Shown: one piece after another, positions 17,873 to 27,044 of the stretch | How positions within the stretch are numbered: the stretch's first letter is position 1 | Layout: each line of letters starts with the position of its first letter | From: Bosea sp. (in: a-proteobacteria) | GTDB taxonomy: Bacteria > Pseudomonadota > Alphaproteobacteria > Rhizobiales > Beijerinckiaceae | Direction: 5' to 3' | Length of the DNA: 64,000 nucleotides | NCBI GenBank assembly: GCA_023910605.1 | Contig: JAAVVV010000001.1 | Span: forward strand, 858,698-922,697 | Notes under the pieces: model-generated | The model's database searches: none | Seen by the model: only the letters and a program-made list of their open reading frames with translations | What the model was told of the DNA's origin: nothing | Made by a program: the position numbers and the translations under genes

Positions 17873-20800
17873 TCACACGGCCTCGCGTATGCGCTCCGCC
17901 GTCTCGAGATCGACCGAGACAAGCTGCGAGACGCCGCGTTCCGCCATGGTCACCCCATAGAGCCGGTCCATCCGCGCCATGGTGATGGGATTGTGGGTGA
18001 TGACGATGAAGCGCGTCTCGGTCTGCGCGGTCATGTCGCGCAGCAGGTCGCAGAAGCGCTCGACATTGGCGTCGTCGAGCGGCGCGTCCACCTCGTCGAG
18101 CACGCAGATCGGGGACGGGTTCGTCAGGAACACCGCGAAGATCAGCGCCGTGGCTGTCAGCGCCTGCTCGCCGCCTGACAGCAGCGACATCACCTGCGTC
18201 TTTTTGCCCGGCGGCCTTGCGAGGATCTCCAGCCCCGCTTCGAGCGGATCATCCGAATCGATCAGCGTCAGCTCCGCTTCGCCGCCGCCGAACAGGACGC
18301 CGAACAGGCGCTTGAAATGCCCGTTGACGACCTCGAACGCTGCCAGCAGCCGCTCGCGGCCTTCGCGGTTGAGCGAGCCGATGGCCTGCCGCAGCCTGCG
18401 GATGGCTTCGGAGAGGTCGTCGCGTTCCCGCGTCAGCACGGCGTGCTTGGCCTCGACCCCGGCGAGTTCGTCGTCGGCCCGCAGGTTGACCGCGCCCAGC
18501 CTCTCGCGATCGCCCTTGAGCGTGGCGAGCCGGCGCTCCGTCTCGGCGGCGGCTGGCAGCGTGTCGCCCGGCTTGAGCCCCGCCAGCGCGAAAAGCCCTG
18601 CCGGCGTCGTCTCGAGCGTTTCGGTGACGAGCCGCGTCACGCCATCGAGACGGGCGGCCGCCGCCTCCACGCGCGCATCGGCGGCGGCGCGCGCCTCCCG
18701 CGTGCCGGCCATCGCGTCGAGCGCCAGGCGCGCTGCGCGGTCGGCCTGCGCCTGCAGCGTTTCGCCGCGGGCGAGATCATCGGCGGCGCTGCGATGGGCC
18801 GCCTGCGCCTGCTCGATGGCCGCCACAAGCTCGCGGCGGCGCACCAGGAACGTATCGGGCGCGTCGGCCAGGGCTGCGGCTTCGCTGGCGGCCGCGTCCC
18901 GACGGCGCGCAGCCTCGGCGCGAGCCGCTTCCGAGCGCTGCAGACGCTCGTTCCAGCGCCCGGTCTCCACCCTCACGGCCGCGATTCTGTCGCGGCGGCC
19001 TGCATCCTCGCGGACCAGCGAGTCGCTCAGCGCCCGCGCCTCGGCGGCGAGGCCTCGGCGCTCGGCCACCAGCGTGCGCGCGGCGGAAAGCGCCGCCTCC
19101 ATTTCCGGCGGCGGCCTCAGCGCGCCCAGCTCGCTTTCCGCCTGCGTACGTGCCAGACCCGCTTCGGCCTCGGCGGCGCTCAGCCGCCCGACGCCTTCGA
19201 CAAGGCTGGCGCGCCGCGATGCCGTCTCGGACATCCTGCGCTCGGCCGCGCTGATCTGGTCGCGGGCTGCATCGAAGCGACGGCGCTGTTCGCGGGCCGC
19301 CTCGACTGCGGCAGCTTCCGAGCTGGCGGCGCGCTTGACGGCACCCTGCGCAGCGTCAAGCGTCTCGCGCGCGGCCTCGGCGGCTTCGCGGGCGGCTTGC
19401 GCCTCCCGTTCGAGGTCGCCGAGGCGGTTCTTCTCGGCGAGGCGCCGCGCTGCGGGCGTCGGAGCTTCCGCGGCGGCGACGAACCCGTCCCAGCGCCAGA
19501 GGTCCCCTTCCTTTGACACCAGCCGCTGCCCGACCCTGAGCTCACGCATCAGCCGCGGCCCGTCGGCGCGGGACACGACCCCGATCTGATGAAGCCGCCG
19601 CGCGAGCGCGGCCGGCGCGCGGACCTTGCCCGCAAGCGGCTCGGCGCCTCCCGGCAGTGCCGGATCGGCTTCGCTTCCTTCAACCTCGCGCCAGTGAGCG
19701 GGCGCGGACGGGTTCGAAGAGGCGTCGAGATCATCGCCGAGCGCGGCACCCAGCGCCGTCTCGAAGCCCTTTTGCGCCGCCATCTGTTCCACGACAGGAG
19801 GCCACAAATCCCCGGCGGAACGCGACAGCAGTTTCTGCAGCGTGCGCACCTCCGTTTCGAGCCGCTGCGCCGTGCGCTCGGCCTCCAGCTGCGGCATGCG
19901 GGCCCGCGCTTCGGCTTCGCGCACGGCCGACAGCGCGCTTCGTGCGGCCAGCGCCGCAGTCTCGGCGGCAGCGGCCTGCGCCTCGGCCTCCGCGAGCGCG
20001 GCCTGCAAGGTCTCCATGGCGGCGCCTGCCCCGCTCTGGGCATCGAGCGCCTGGAGTGCGCGCTCGAGCCCCTCGCGCTCCATGCGGTGCCGCCCCGCTC
20101 GGTCTGCGGCCTCGCGCAGGCCGCGTTCGAGCGCGCCGCGCCGGGCCGTCAGGTCCGAGAGCGCGGCCTGCGCCCGCCCCTGCGCGGCCTCGGCCTCCGC
20201 CAGCGCGGCGTCGGCCTGTCCCTGACTCTCCACCGCGTCGAGGCGGGCGTCCACGCTGCCCTCGCGCTCGCGCTCGAGTCTCGCCTCCTCCTCGCCGAGG
20301 TGGCCAAGGCTGGCCTGGGCGTCGGCCGCCACCGCCGCCTCGCGCGCCAGATCCGCCTCGAGCTCGGCGATGCGGCGCTTCAGCTCCTCGCTGCGCTGCC
20401 GGGCGCGCCTGTCCTCTGCCTCGAGCTCATCGAGCGCGCGCTTCAGCCGCGTCTGCGCGGCCGCGGCTGCGGCTTCCGCCTCGCGCAGTGCTGGAAGGGC
20501 ATGGGCGGCCACGGCCTGATGCCGGGCCGTCTCCGCCTGGATGCGGGTGGCCTCCGCGACATCGCGCAGCGCTGCCTCCGCGGCGCGCTCCGCCGCCGCA
20601 GCCTGATCGCGCGCCTCCCGGTAGCTGATCGCGGCCAGCAGGGCCTCCGCCGCGCGGATGTCCGCCGCCAGCGACTTGTAGCGCCCGGCCTGCCGCGCCT
20701 GCCGCCTGAGGGCCTCGATCTGGCTCTCGATCTCGCGCAGCACATCCTCGAGCCTGACGAGATTGTCCTCCGCTGCGCGCAGGCGCAGCTCGGCCTCGTG

Positions 20801-21331
20801 CCGGCGCGAATGCAGGCCCGCGATTCCGGCGGCATCCTCGAGAATGCGGCGGCGCGACTGGGGCTTCGCCGAGATGATCTCGCTGATCTGGCCCTGGCGG
20901 ACCAGCGCCGGGGAGCGCGAACCTGTGGCTGCGTCGGCGAAGAGCAGCTGCACGTCGCGCGCGCGCACCTCCTTGCCGTTGACGCGGTAGGTCGAGCCTT
21001 CCTCGCGCTCGATCCTGCGGGTGATCTCGAGCACATCGGCATCGTTGAACTGCGCCGGCGCCTTGCGGTCGGCATTGTCGAGGGTGAGGCCGACTTCCGC
21101 GACATTGCGCGCCGGGCGCGCGCCGGACCCGGCGAAGATCACGTCATCCATGCCCGAGGCGCGCATGTTCTTGAACGAGCTTTCGCCCATGACCCAGCGC
21201 AGGGCCTCGACGAGATTGGACTTGCCGCAGCCATTGGGCCCGACAATGCCCGACAGGCCCGGCTCCATATGGAACTCGGTGGCCTCGACGAAGGATTTGA
21301 AGCCTGTCAGCTTGAGGCGCGTCAGCTTCAT
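17873..21331 (-). CDS. smc: Chromosome segregation protein SMC
   Basis: This 1152-residue SMC ATPase organises and segregates chromosomes with ScpA/ScpB. The N-terminal domain has the Walker A loop in IVGPNGCGKSNLVEALRW (residues about 29-46). Two very long Ala/Glu/Arg-rich coiled-coil arms flank a central hinge at about 490-620. The C-terminal domain has the signature LLSGGEQALTATAL near 1050 and Walker B ICVLDEVDAPLDD. The high alanine content of the arms makes the antisense frames long and open; these are not genes. It is followed by a DsbA-like gene, a common neighbour in this order. Confidence 0.96.
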   Translation of the reverse strand: MKLTRLKLTGFKSFVEATEFHMEPGLSGIVGPNGCGKSNLVEALRWVMGESSFKNMRASGMDDVIFAGSGARPARNVAEVGLTLDNADRKAPAQFNDADVLEITRRIEREEGSTYRVNGKEVRARDVQLLFADAATGSRSPALVRQGQISEIISAKPQSRRRILEDAAGIAGLHSRRHEAELRLRAAEDNLVRLEDVLREIESQIEALRRQARQAGRYKSLAADIRAAEALLAAISYREARDQAAAAERAAEAALRDVAEATRIQAETARHQAVAAHALPALREAEAAAAAAQTRLKRALDELEAEDRRARQRSEELKRRIAELEADLAREAAVAADAQASLGHLGEEEARLEREREGSVDARLDAVESQGQADAALAEAEAAQGRAQAALSDLTARRGALERGLREAADRAGRHRMEREGLERALQALDAQSGAGAAMETLQAALAEAEAQAAAAETAALAARSALSAVREAEARARMPQLEAERTAQRLETEVRTLQKLLSRSAGDLWPPVVEQMAAQKGFETALGAALGDDLDASSNPSAPAHWREVEGSEADPALPGGAEPLAGKVRAPAALARRLHQIGVVSRADGPRLMRELRVGQRLVSKEGDLWRWDGFVAAAEAPTPAARRLAEKNRLGDLEREAQAAREAAEAARETLDAAQGAVKRAASSEAAAVEAAREQRRRFDAARDQISAAERRMSETASRRASLVEGVGRLSAAEAEAGLARTQAESELGALRPPPEMEAALSAARTLVAERRGLAAEARALSDSLVREDAGRRDRIAAVRVETGRWNERLQRSEAARAEAARRRDAAASEAAALADAPDTFLVRRRELVAAIEQAQAAHRSAADDLARGETLQAQADRAARLALDAMAGTREARAAADARVEAAAARLDGVTRLVTETLETTPAGLFALAGLKPGDTLPAAAETERRLATLKGDRERLGAVNLRADDELAGVEAKHAVLTRERDDLSEAIRRLRQAIGSLNREGRERLLAAFEVVNGHFKRLFGVLFGGGEAELTLIDSDDPLEAGLEILARPPGKKTQVMSLLSGGEQALTATALIFAVFLTNPSPICVLDEVDAPLDDANVERFCDLLRDMTAQTETRFIVITHNPITMARMDRLYGVTMAERGVSQLVSVDLETAERIREAV

Positions 21332-21361
21332 GCCGCGCGCGCCTGCTGGGAGCGTGCCAGA

Positions 21362-22009
21362 TCAGGCCCCGATGAGGGGTTGCAGGATCTTGTCGAGTTC
21401 AGGCATGGTGAGAGCACCGCGATGGACCTGCCCGTTGATGATCAGGGTCGGCGTCGAACTGACCTTGAAGCCGTCCGCCGCCTTGTCCTTGACGGCGGTC
21501 AGGGCGTCATACAAATCCTGGCGTTGCAAGCAGGCGTTGAAACTTTCCTGTGTGAAACCGGCCTGCCGCGCGGCCGTGAGCAGGGCATCGAGCGGGGTGC
21601 TGGTGAAGGCCCAGCGCTCCTGCTGCTTGAAAAGAAACTCCACGAAGGCGCCGCGGCGCTCGGCCGGGCCGCAATACGACAGCATGGACGCTGCCATGTC
21701 GAGCGGGTTCAGCACGAAGTTGCGGAAGATGAACCGCACCTTGCCGGTGTCGACATATTTCGCCTTGAGATCGGGGAACACGTCATTGTGGAAGCGTGCG
21801 CAGTGCGAGCAGGTCGTCGAGGCATACTCGATGATCGTGACCCTGGCATCAGCCGGGCCATAGACGAGATCGGGCAGAAGCGGGTTGGTTGCGGCGAGCA
21901 CCTCGCCCATGTTCAGGCTCGACTGGGCAAGGCTCCGGGTCGTGCCCGAAGCCAGCATCGCGCCGATGGCAGCGCCACCCAGCATCACCTCGCGACGAGT
22001 CGTCATCAT
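21362..22009 (-). CDS. DsbA-family thiol:disulfide oxidoreductase (thioredoxin-like)
   Basis: The 215-residue exported thioredoxin-fold protein has an N-terminal signal with a twin Arg (TTRREVMLGGAAIGAMLASG) and the active site CSHC in YASTTCSHCARFH. It carries the inserted helical domain of DsbA-like proteins and the cis-Pro loop VSSTPTLIINGQ. It probably forms or isomerises disulfides in the periplasm. The ATG at 22009 has a TGAGAGG site 7 bp upstream; a second ATG follows at once. It sits between smc and the DUF721 gene, as in many Hyphomicrobiales. Confidence 0.9.
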   Translation of the reverse strand: MMTTRREVMLGGAAIGAMLASGTTRSLAQSSLNMGEVLAATNPLLPDLVYGPADARVTIIEYASTTCSHCARFHNDVFPDLKAKYVDTGKVRFIFRNFVLNPLDMAASMLSYCGPAERRGAFVEFLFKQQERWAFTSTPLDALLTAARQAGFTQESFNACLQRQDLYDALTAVKDKAADGFKVSSTPTLIINGQVHRGALTMPELDKILQPLIGA

Positions 22010-22079
22010 CAATCCTCTCAAGCACTGCCAGTGACGCCGGACCATAAACGGCCTGATCGTCAAGGCAAGCATTCCGTTC

Positions 22080-22616
22080 CTACACGTTTTCGCCAGTCCC
22101 GCGGGTTCCGGCTGCTGCCCGGCGGCTGATCGCCAGCCCCAGCCGCGTCACGGCATCGCGCAGCTCCGGCCCGGCGATCGGCTGCGCCGCATGTTCGACC
22201 CGCGCCACGGCCTCAGGCTCCAGCGCCGGCGGCGCGGGGCGCCGGCTCGCCCCTTGCGCGACCGGTCCCTGCCTGAGCGCGACCTTGCCCAGCGCAGGCC
22301 AGCCCAGATGCGCGTTGATCCGCGCCATCAGGAGCGGGGCCGCATGCTGAAGCTCGGGCGCGAAGGCGCTCTCCACCAGCACCACCAGCGTCGCCGGCTC
22401 GCCCCTGTCGCCATCGGCGCCGGGGCGGATGCGGGGCCAGTCGATCTTGAGCGGGCGCGAGCGCGCGGCCAGCCGCTCGCCAACGATTCCGGCCCATCCT
22501 GCGATGATCTCGCGGCCCGCGAAGCCCTTGGCTGCGAGCGCCGGCGCCATGGCCTGCCCGATCATGTCGGCCAGCGGCTTCGCCGCGCTGCGGCGTCTTG
22601 TGGATGGCGGGTTCAT
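22080..22616 (-). CDS. DUF721 / DciA-family protein
   Basis: The 178-residue protein matches the DUF721 (DciA-like) family in its central segment (IIAGWAGIVGERLAARSRP and ATLVVLVESAFAPELQHAAPLL). Such proteins include DciA, which loads the replicative helicase DnaB in bacteria without DnaC. The alphaproteobacterial members have an extra C-terminal region, as here. The start at 22616 gives MNPPSTRRRSAAKPLADMIG, typical for the family; an upstream in-frame start would only add unconserved residues. It is divergent from mutY, 79 bp away. Confidence 0.82.
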   Translation of the reverse strand: MNPPSTRRRSAAKPLADMIGQAMAPALAAKGFAGREIIAGWAGIVGERLAARSRPLKIDWPRIRPGADGDRGEPATLVVLVESAFAPELQHAAPLLMARINAHLGWPALGKVALRQGPVAQGASRRPAPPALEPEAVARVEHAAQPIAGPELRDAVTRLGLAISRRAAAGTRGTGENV

Positions 22617-22695
22617 GCGGTCATGATGCCATGGCGCGGCGCGCAGGTCCAACCGCGCCGCTTGCCCCGGGACCGCCGCCGGCTATAGCAGCCCC

Positions 22696-23772
22696 ATGGG
22701 TGAGATCGCTCCGCACGAAGCTTCGGCCAGCCTCATGGCCTGGTATGACCGCCACCGCCGCGCGCTGCCCTGGCGCGCCCTGCCCGGCGAGCGGCCAGAC
22801 CCCTACCGGGTGTGGCTGTCCGAAATCATGCTGCAACAGACCACGGTGACGGCGGTGAAGCCCTATTTCGCTGCCTTTCTGGAACGCTTCCCGACCGTGA
22901 CCGCGCTGTCCGAGGCGCCGTCTGAAGCGGTGATGAGCGCTTGGGCCGGGCTCGGCTACTACAGCCGCGCGCGCAACCTGCATGCCTGCGCCAGGGCGGT
23001 GGTGGCCGAACATGGCGGGCGTTTCCCCGATACCGAGGCAGGCCTGCGCGCGCTGCCGGGCATCGGCGCCTACACGGCTGCTGCCGTGGCGGCGATCGCG
23101 TTCAGCCGCCATGCCGCGGCCGTGGATGGCAATGTCGAGCGGGTGATCTCGCGGCTGCTTGCGCTGGAGGCGCCGATGCCGGCCGGCCGCAGGGCGGTTC
23201 ACGCAGCGACGCTGGCGCTCGCGCCGCAGGACCGCCCCGGCGATTTCGCGCAGGCTCTGATGGACCTGGGCTCCACCATCTGCACGCCGCGAAAACCTGC
23301 CTGCGCGCTGTGCCCCTGGCGCGAGCCATGCCGTGCGCGGCAGGCGGGCCAGCCCGAGAATCACCCGCGCAAGCTGGCGAAGAAGGAGGGCAAGCTCCGG
23401 CGCGGCGCGGCCTTCGTCGCCGTCCGGGCCGATGGCGCCCTGCTGCTGAGGACAAGGCCGCCCCGGGGCCTGCTGGGCTCGATGGCGGAGGTGCCCACAT
23501 CAGCATGGAGCGCGGAGTTCCAGCTTGCTCAGGCCCTTGGCGCCGCGCCGCTCGAGGCCTCGTGGCGGCTGGGCAATGCCGCGGTCCGCCATGTCTTCAC
23601 CCATTTTCCGCTGGAGCTGGCGGTGTATGCGGCTGAGGTGCCGGCCGATGTCGCGGCCCCGCCCGGCGCGCGCTTCACGCCGCTAGCGGCGCTAGAGGCC
23701 GAGCCCATGCCCTCGCTCATGCTGAAGGTGGTGGAGGCCGGCCTCGCCACGCTGGGGCTGGCGCGGCCGTGA
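22696..23772 (+). CDS. mutY: A/G-specific adenine glycosylase MutY
   Basis: The 358-residue base-excision repair enzyme removes adenine mispaired with 8-oxoguanine. It has the catalytic Glu43 in SEIMLQQTTV, the helix-hairpin-helix LPGIGAYTAAAVAAIAF, the catalytic Asp in AVDGNVERVISRL, and the 4Fe-4S cluster motif CTPRKPACALCPWREPC. A C-terminal NUDIX-like domain (from about residue 235) recognises 8-oxoG. The gene is divergent from the DUF721 gene and convergent with the small exported-protein gene downstream. Confidence 0.95.
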   Translation: MGEIAPHEASASLMAWYDRHRRALPWRALPGERPDPYRVWLSEIMLQQTTVTAVKPYFAAFLERFPTVTALSEAPSEAVMSAWAGLGYYSRARNLHACARAVVAEHGGRFPDTEAGLRALPGIGAYTAAAVAAIAFSRHAAAVDGNVERVISRLLALEAPMPAGRRAVHAATLALAPQDRPGDFAQALMDLGSTICTPRKPACALCPWREPCRARQAGQPENHPRKLAKKEGKLRRGAAFVAVRADGALLLRTRPPRGLLGSMAEVPTSAWSAEFQLAQALGAAPLEASWRLGNAAVRHVFTHFPLELAVYAAEVPADVAAPPGARFTPLAALEAEPMPSLMLKVVEAGLATLGLARP

Positions 23773-23797
23773 ACAGGCCGGATCAGGACAGGCCGGA

Positions 23798-24280
23798 TCA
23801 GGAGTTGGGCGTCGCCGCGCCCTCGCGGTAGAGTTCGGACAGCACCCATGCCGTGTCGTTGGTCAGGCTGCGCACATCGTCCACCAGCCAGCGGCCGCCC
23901 TCCAGCGCCATGTCGTAGCGCAGCTCCTGGGGCGCGCCATTGCGGAAGGTGACCTTCACCTCGGCCCTTGAGTCCGATTGCGTCAGCACCGCTATGCGGA
24001 CCGAGCGGGCCATGCCGTCCTCATGGTCCTGTCCATTGACGGAATAGTCGAAATCCAGCCCCGAGACGGGTTCTTCGAGCTCGCGCGAACGCTTGATCGC
24101 CGCAGCCCGCAGCGCCTGCAGACGCTTCGTGAAGGGCTCGCGGCTGCGGGCGGCGCCGGGCCTGGCATAGAGCGCGCGGATGGGCGCGGCCGGATCGGAT
24201 TTCGGCGCGGTCTGCGCGAGGGCAGGGGCCGCCGCCGTGGCGGAAAGGGCCAGAAGCGCAGCGCGCCTTGTGATCGTCAT
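23798..24280 (-). CDS. Exported protein, DUF3828-like, unknown function
   Basis: The 160-residue protein has an N-terminal export signal ([23 protein letters not shown], with adjacent Arg residues suggesting Tat). Its mature domain resembles the DUF3828 / nuclear-transport-factor-like group, with [13 protein letters not shown] and the terminal pattern [12 protein letters not shown]. Function is unknown. Its ATG overlaps the glyQ stop (ATGA), so it is translationally coupled to glyQ. Its end overlaps a 15-bp direct duplication (23773-23787 and 23788-23802). Confidence 0.75.
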   Translation of the reverse strand: MTITRRAALLALSATAAAPALAQTAPKSDPAAPIRALYARPGAARSREPFTKRLQALRAAAIKRSRELEEPVSGLDFDYSVNGQDHEDGMARSVRIAVLTQSDSRAEVKVTFRNGAPQELRYDMALEGGRWLVDDVRSLTNDTAWVLSELYREGAATPNS

Positions 24281-25203
24281 GCGCCGCCGCCTTCTGTCTT
24301 GAGGTAGGCCGCGCCGCAGGCCTTGGCCAGCTCGCGCACCCTCAATATGTAGCCCTGGCGCTCGGTGACCGAAATCACGCCGCGCGCGTCGAGCAGGTTG
24401 AAGACGTGCGATGCCTTGATGCACTGGTCATAGGCCGGCAGGGCAAGCCTGTGATTGTCGTTGGAGCCGGCCTCGGGCTCGCCGGCGGCCAGGTATTTCT
24501 GGCAGGCGGCCTCCACCATGCGGAACTGCTCGAACAGCATGGCGGTGTCGGCATGCTCGAAGTTATGCCGCGAATACTCCTGCTCTGCCTGCAGGAAGAC
24601 ATCGCCATAGGTGACCCTGGCCGCGCCTTCGAGCCCGTTGAAGTTAAGGTCGTAGACGTTCTCGACGCCCTGCACATACATGGCGAGGCGCTCGAGCCCG
24701 TAGGTCAGCTCGCCCGCGACCGGCGCGCATTCGAAGCCGGCCACCTGCTGGAAGTAGGTGAACTGCGACACCTCCATGCCGTCGCACCAGCACTCCCAGC
24801 CCAGCCCCCATGCGCCCAGCGTGGGGCTCTCCCAGTCATCCTCGACGAAGCGCACATCGTGCAGAGCGAGGTCGACGCCGATGGCGGCGAGGCTGTCGAG
24901 ATAGAGCTGCTGCAGATCAGGCGGGCTCGGCTTCAGGATCACCTGGAACTGGTAATAGTGCTGGAGCCGGTTGGGGTTCTCGCCATAGCGCCCATCCTTG
25001 GGCCGGCGCGAGGGCTGCACATAGGCAGCCTTCCACGGCTTCGGCCCCAGCGCGCGCAGCGTCGTGGCCGGATGGAAGGTGCCGGCGCCGACCTCCATGT
25101 CATAGGGCTGCAGGATCACGCAACCGCGTTCGGCCCAGAAGCGCTGAAGCGTGAGCAGCAGGCCCTGGAAGGACCGGGTCGGGTCCATGGCGGGGTTGGT
25201 CAT
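24277..25203 (-). CDS. glyQ: Glycyl-tRNA synthetase alpha subunit GlyQ
   Basis: The 308-residue alpha subunit of the tetrameric bacterial glycyl-tRNA synthetase is recognised by [56 protein letters not shown] and QVILKPSP. It charges tRNA-Gly together with GlyS. The ATG at 25203 ([12 protein letters not shown]) has an AGGA site 7 bp upstream; the frame is open far upstream, but only by shadowing the next gene. The beta-subunit gene glyS is not adjacent; instead an exported-protein gene overlaps glyQ by 4 bp. Confidence 0.95.
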   Translation of the reverse strand: MTNPAMDPTRSFQGLLLTLQRFWAERGCVILQPYDMEVGAGTFHPATTLRALGPKPWKAAYVQPSRRPKDGRYGENPNRLQHYYQFQVILKPSPPDLQQLYLDSLAAIGVDLALHDVRFVEDDWESPTLGAWGLGWECWCDGMEVSQFTYFQQVAGFECAPVAGELTYGLERLAMYVQGVENVYDLNFNGLEGAARVTYGDVFLQAEQEYSRHNFEHADTAMLFEQFRMVEAACQKYLAAGEPEAGSNDNHRLALPAYDQCIKASHVFNLLDARGVISVTERQGYILRVRELAKACGAAYLKTEGGGA

Positions 25204-25316
25204 GGCGATGTCCTGTGTGGCGGCCATCTCTTTGGCTTCACAGGCTGCCCTGGTCAAGCTCATGCCGCAAGCCGCGTTCGGGGCGCGCCGCTGCGGAACG
25301 GCGCCGGGCGTGCGCC

Positions 25317-26183
25317 TCAGATCCCGCCCTTCACGCCCTGCGGCGGCGCCATCTCGTCCGGCACGAAGAAGTCCGGCGCCAGCGGCCTGGTGGGGTCGAC
25401 GCGGTAGGGCAGGAAGTCGGTGACGCCTTCGGAGGCCAGGAAGCTGTCGTCGATCAGGAAATGGCCCGAGAAGGCGCGCGAATCCTTGCAGAAGATGGCA
25501 TGGGCCGCATCCGCCATGATGTCGGGCGTGCGGCTCATCTGCATCAGCTGGTCGCCCACCACATACTTGATGGCGCTGGTGGCGATGGTGGTGCGCGGCC
25601 ACAGCGCGTTGACAGCGATGCCATGGCGGCGGAACTCGCCCGCAAAGCCGAGCACGCACATGCTCATCCCGTATTTCGCCATGGTGTAGGCGACATGGGG
25701 AGAGAACCATTTCTCCTTCATGTCGAGCGGCGGCGAGAGCATCAGCACATGCGGGTTGGAGCCCCTCGCCAGATGCGGCATCGCGTGCTTGGTCGTCACG
25801 AAGGCGCCGCGCGTGTTGACCCCGTGCATGAGATCATAGCGCTTCATGTCGGTGCTCGCCGTGTCGGTGAGCTGGATGGCGGAGGCGTTGTTGACGAGGA
25901 TGTCGAGGCCGCCGAACGTCTCCACGGTGCGGGCGATGGCTGCGGCCACCTGGTCCTCCTCGCGCACATCCATCTGGATGGCGAGCGCCCGGCCCCCGGC
26001 CGCCTCGATCTGGCGGGCCGATTCGTGGATCGTGCCCGGCAGCTTGGCATGGGGCTCGGAGGTCTTGGCCGCGATCGCGACATTGGCTCCGTCGCGCGCG
26101 CAGCGCAGCGCGATGGCGAGGCCGATCCCGCGCGAGCCCCCGGTTATGAAGACGGTCTTGCCTGCAAGCGGTTTGGCGGTCAT
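25317..26183 (-). CDS. SDR-family oxidoreductase, HSDL2-like
   Basis: The 288-residue short-chain dehydrogenase has the NADP-binding GGSRGIG motif near residue 16, NNAS, and the catalytic YxxxK in [11 protein letters not shown]. The sequence ([16 protein letters not shown] and [13 protein letters not shown]) resembles hydroxysteroid dehydrogenase-like protein 2 without its SCP2 domain. Its substrate is unknown. Its ATG overlaps the stop of the next upstream SDR gene (ATGA) and follows a GAGGAGAG site. Together with the second SDR and the acyl-CoA dehydrogenase it forms a compact operon, probably for acyl or fatty-acid catabolism. Confidence 0.86.
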   Translation of the reverse strand: MTAKPLAGKTVFITGGSRGIGLAIALRCARDGANVAIAAKTSEPHAKLPGTIHESARQIEAAGGRALAIQMDVREEDQVAAAIARTVETFGGLDILVNNASAIQLTDTASTDMKRYDLMHGVNTRGAFVTTKHAMPHLARGSNPHVLMLSPPLDMKEKWFSPHVAYTMAKYGMSMCVLGFAGEFRRHGIAVNALWPRTTIATSAIKYVVGDQLMQMSRTPDIMADAAHAIFCKDSRAFSGHFLIDDSFLASEGVTDFLPYRVDPTRPLAPDFFVPDEMAPPQGVKGGI

Positions 26184-27034
26184 GGGGTTCTCTCCTCGGT
26201 GTCGATGCGGAACCTTTCGGGCTGGGAGCCGTCATCATCTGTGAAATGGTAGCGCCGGGCGAGGTCGGCGGCGTGCAGAACCTGCCCGGCATGGCGGATG
26301 ACGCCCTCGTCGCCGGCGAGCGCCGCGATGGCGCGTCCGGCATAGCGCGGCGTCTCTGTCGCTTCGGCACCCTGTCCCGCCTCGATCACGCGCTCGGTGC
26401 GCACGAAGCCGGGAGACAGCGTCAGCGCCGTCACGCCGAAGGGCTTGAGCTCATGGCCCATGGCCAGCGACAGCCGGTTCATGGCGGCCTTCGCGCCGTC
26501 ATAGACGACATCGCCGAGATAGCCGTCGCCCGTGTCGAAGCTGATCGTCACGATCAGCCCCTGGCGGGCCGAGACCATGGCCGGCGCCACCGCGCGGGAG
26601 GTGAGGAACTGGGCGTAGAGGCCGGTTTCAAGCGCATGGCCGAGCGTGCCCGCCCCGCGCCGCCAGAAGGGCGTGCCGAAGCGCGAGCCGTCGGCATGGC
26701 GCTCCCCGTCGAAGCCCTCATTGCCGCCCCACACGGCGTTCACCAGGACATCGATGCGGCCGAAGCGTCGCAGGCACCAGGACACCAGCGTGTCCACCTC
26801 GCGTTCCCTGGTGTGGTCGCAGACGTAATGGTGCCCGCGCCCGCCTGCCGCCTCGATCTCGCGGGCTGTGTCCTCGATGACTTCGGAGCGTCCTTCAGTG
26901 CGCTGGCCTGTCTCGGTCGAGCGCCCCGTCACGATCACGGTCGCGCCCGCCTCGCCCAGCGCCCGCGCCACGCCGCGCCCGACGCCGCGCGAGGCGCCGG
27001 CAACCAGGCAGATGCGGTTGGAGAGGTCCGGCAC
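26180..27034 (-). CDS. SDR-family oxidoreductase, DHRS1-like
   Basis: The 284-residue short-chain dehydrogenase has GASRGVGRG, NAVWGGNEGF and the catalytic YxxxK in VVYDGAKAAMNRL. The insert around RFGTPFWRRGAG and the FVRTERV segment are typical of DHRS1-like enzymes. The GTG at 27034 gives MPDLSNRICLVAGASRG, which fits the family start; a TTG at 27055 would overlap the acyl-CoA dehydrogenase stop but adds an unconserved seven residues. It sits between the acyl-CoA dehydrogenase and the HSDL2-like SDR with almost no spacing. Its substrate is unknown. Confidence 0.84.
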   Translation of the reverse strand: MPDLSNRICLVAGASRGVGRGVARALGEAGATVIVTGRSTETGQRTEGRSEVIEDTAREIEAAGGRGHHYVCDHTREREVDTLVSWCLRRFGRIDVLVNAVWGGNEGFDGERHADGSRFGTPFWRRGAGTLGHALETGLYAQFLTSRAVAPAMVSARQGLIVTISFDTGDGYLGDVVYDGAKAAMNRLSLAMGHELKPFGVTALTLSPGFVRTERVIEAGQGAEATETPRYAGRAIAALAGDEGVIRHAGQVLHAADLARRYHFTDDDGSQPERFRIDTEERTP

Positions 27035-27044
27035 GAGCCCGGCG

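Noticed and set aside
17979..22129. Very long plus-strand frames opposite smc.
   Set aside because: They are caused by the Ala/Glu/Arg-rich coil codons of smc read backwards; composition is Ser/Ala/Arg-rich with no domain.
23773..23802. 15-bp direct duplication at the mutY/DUF3828 gene border as a regulatory site.
   Set aside because: It lies between the ends of two convergent genes and has no symmetry; most likely a small local duplication.
25263..25710. Upstream extension of the glyQ frame to 477 codons.
   Set aside because: The extra part is the shadow of the HSDL2-like gene in another frame and has no resemblance to GlyQ; the ATG at 25203 has a proper ribosome-binding site.
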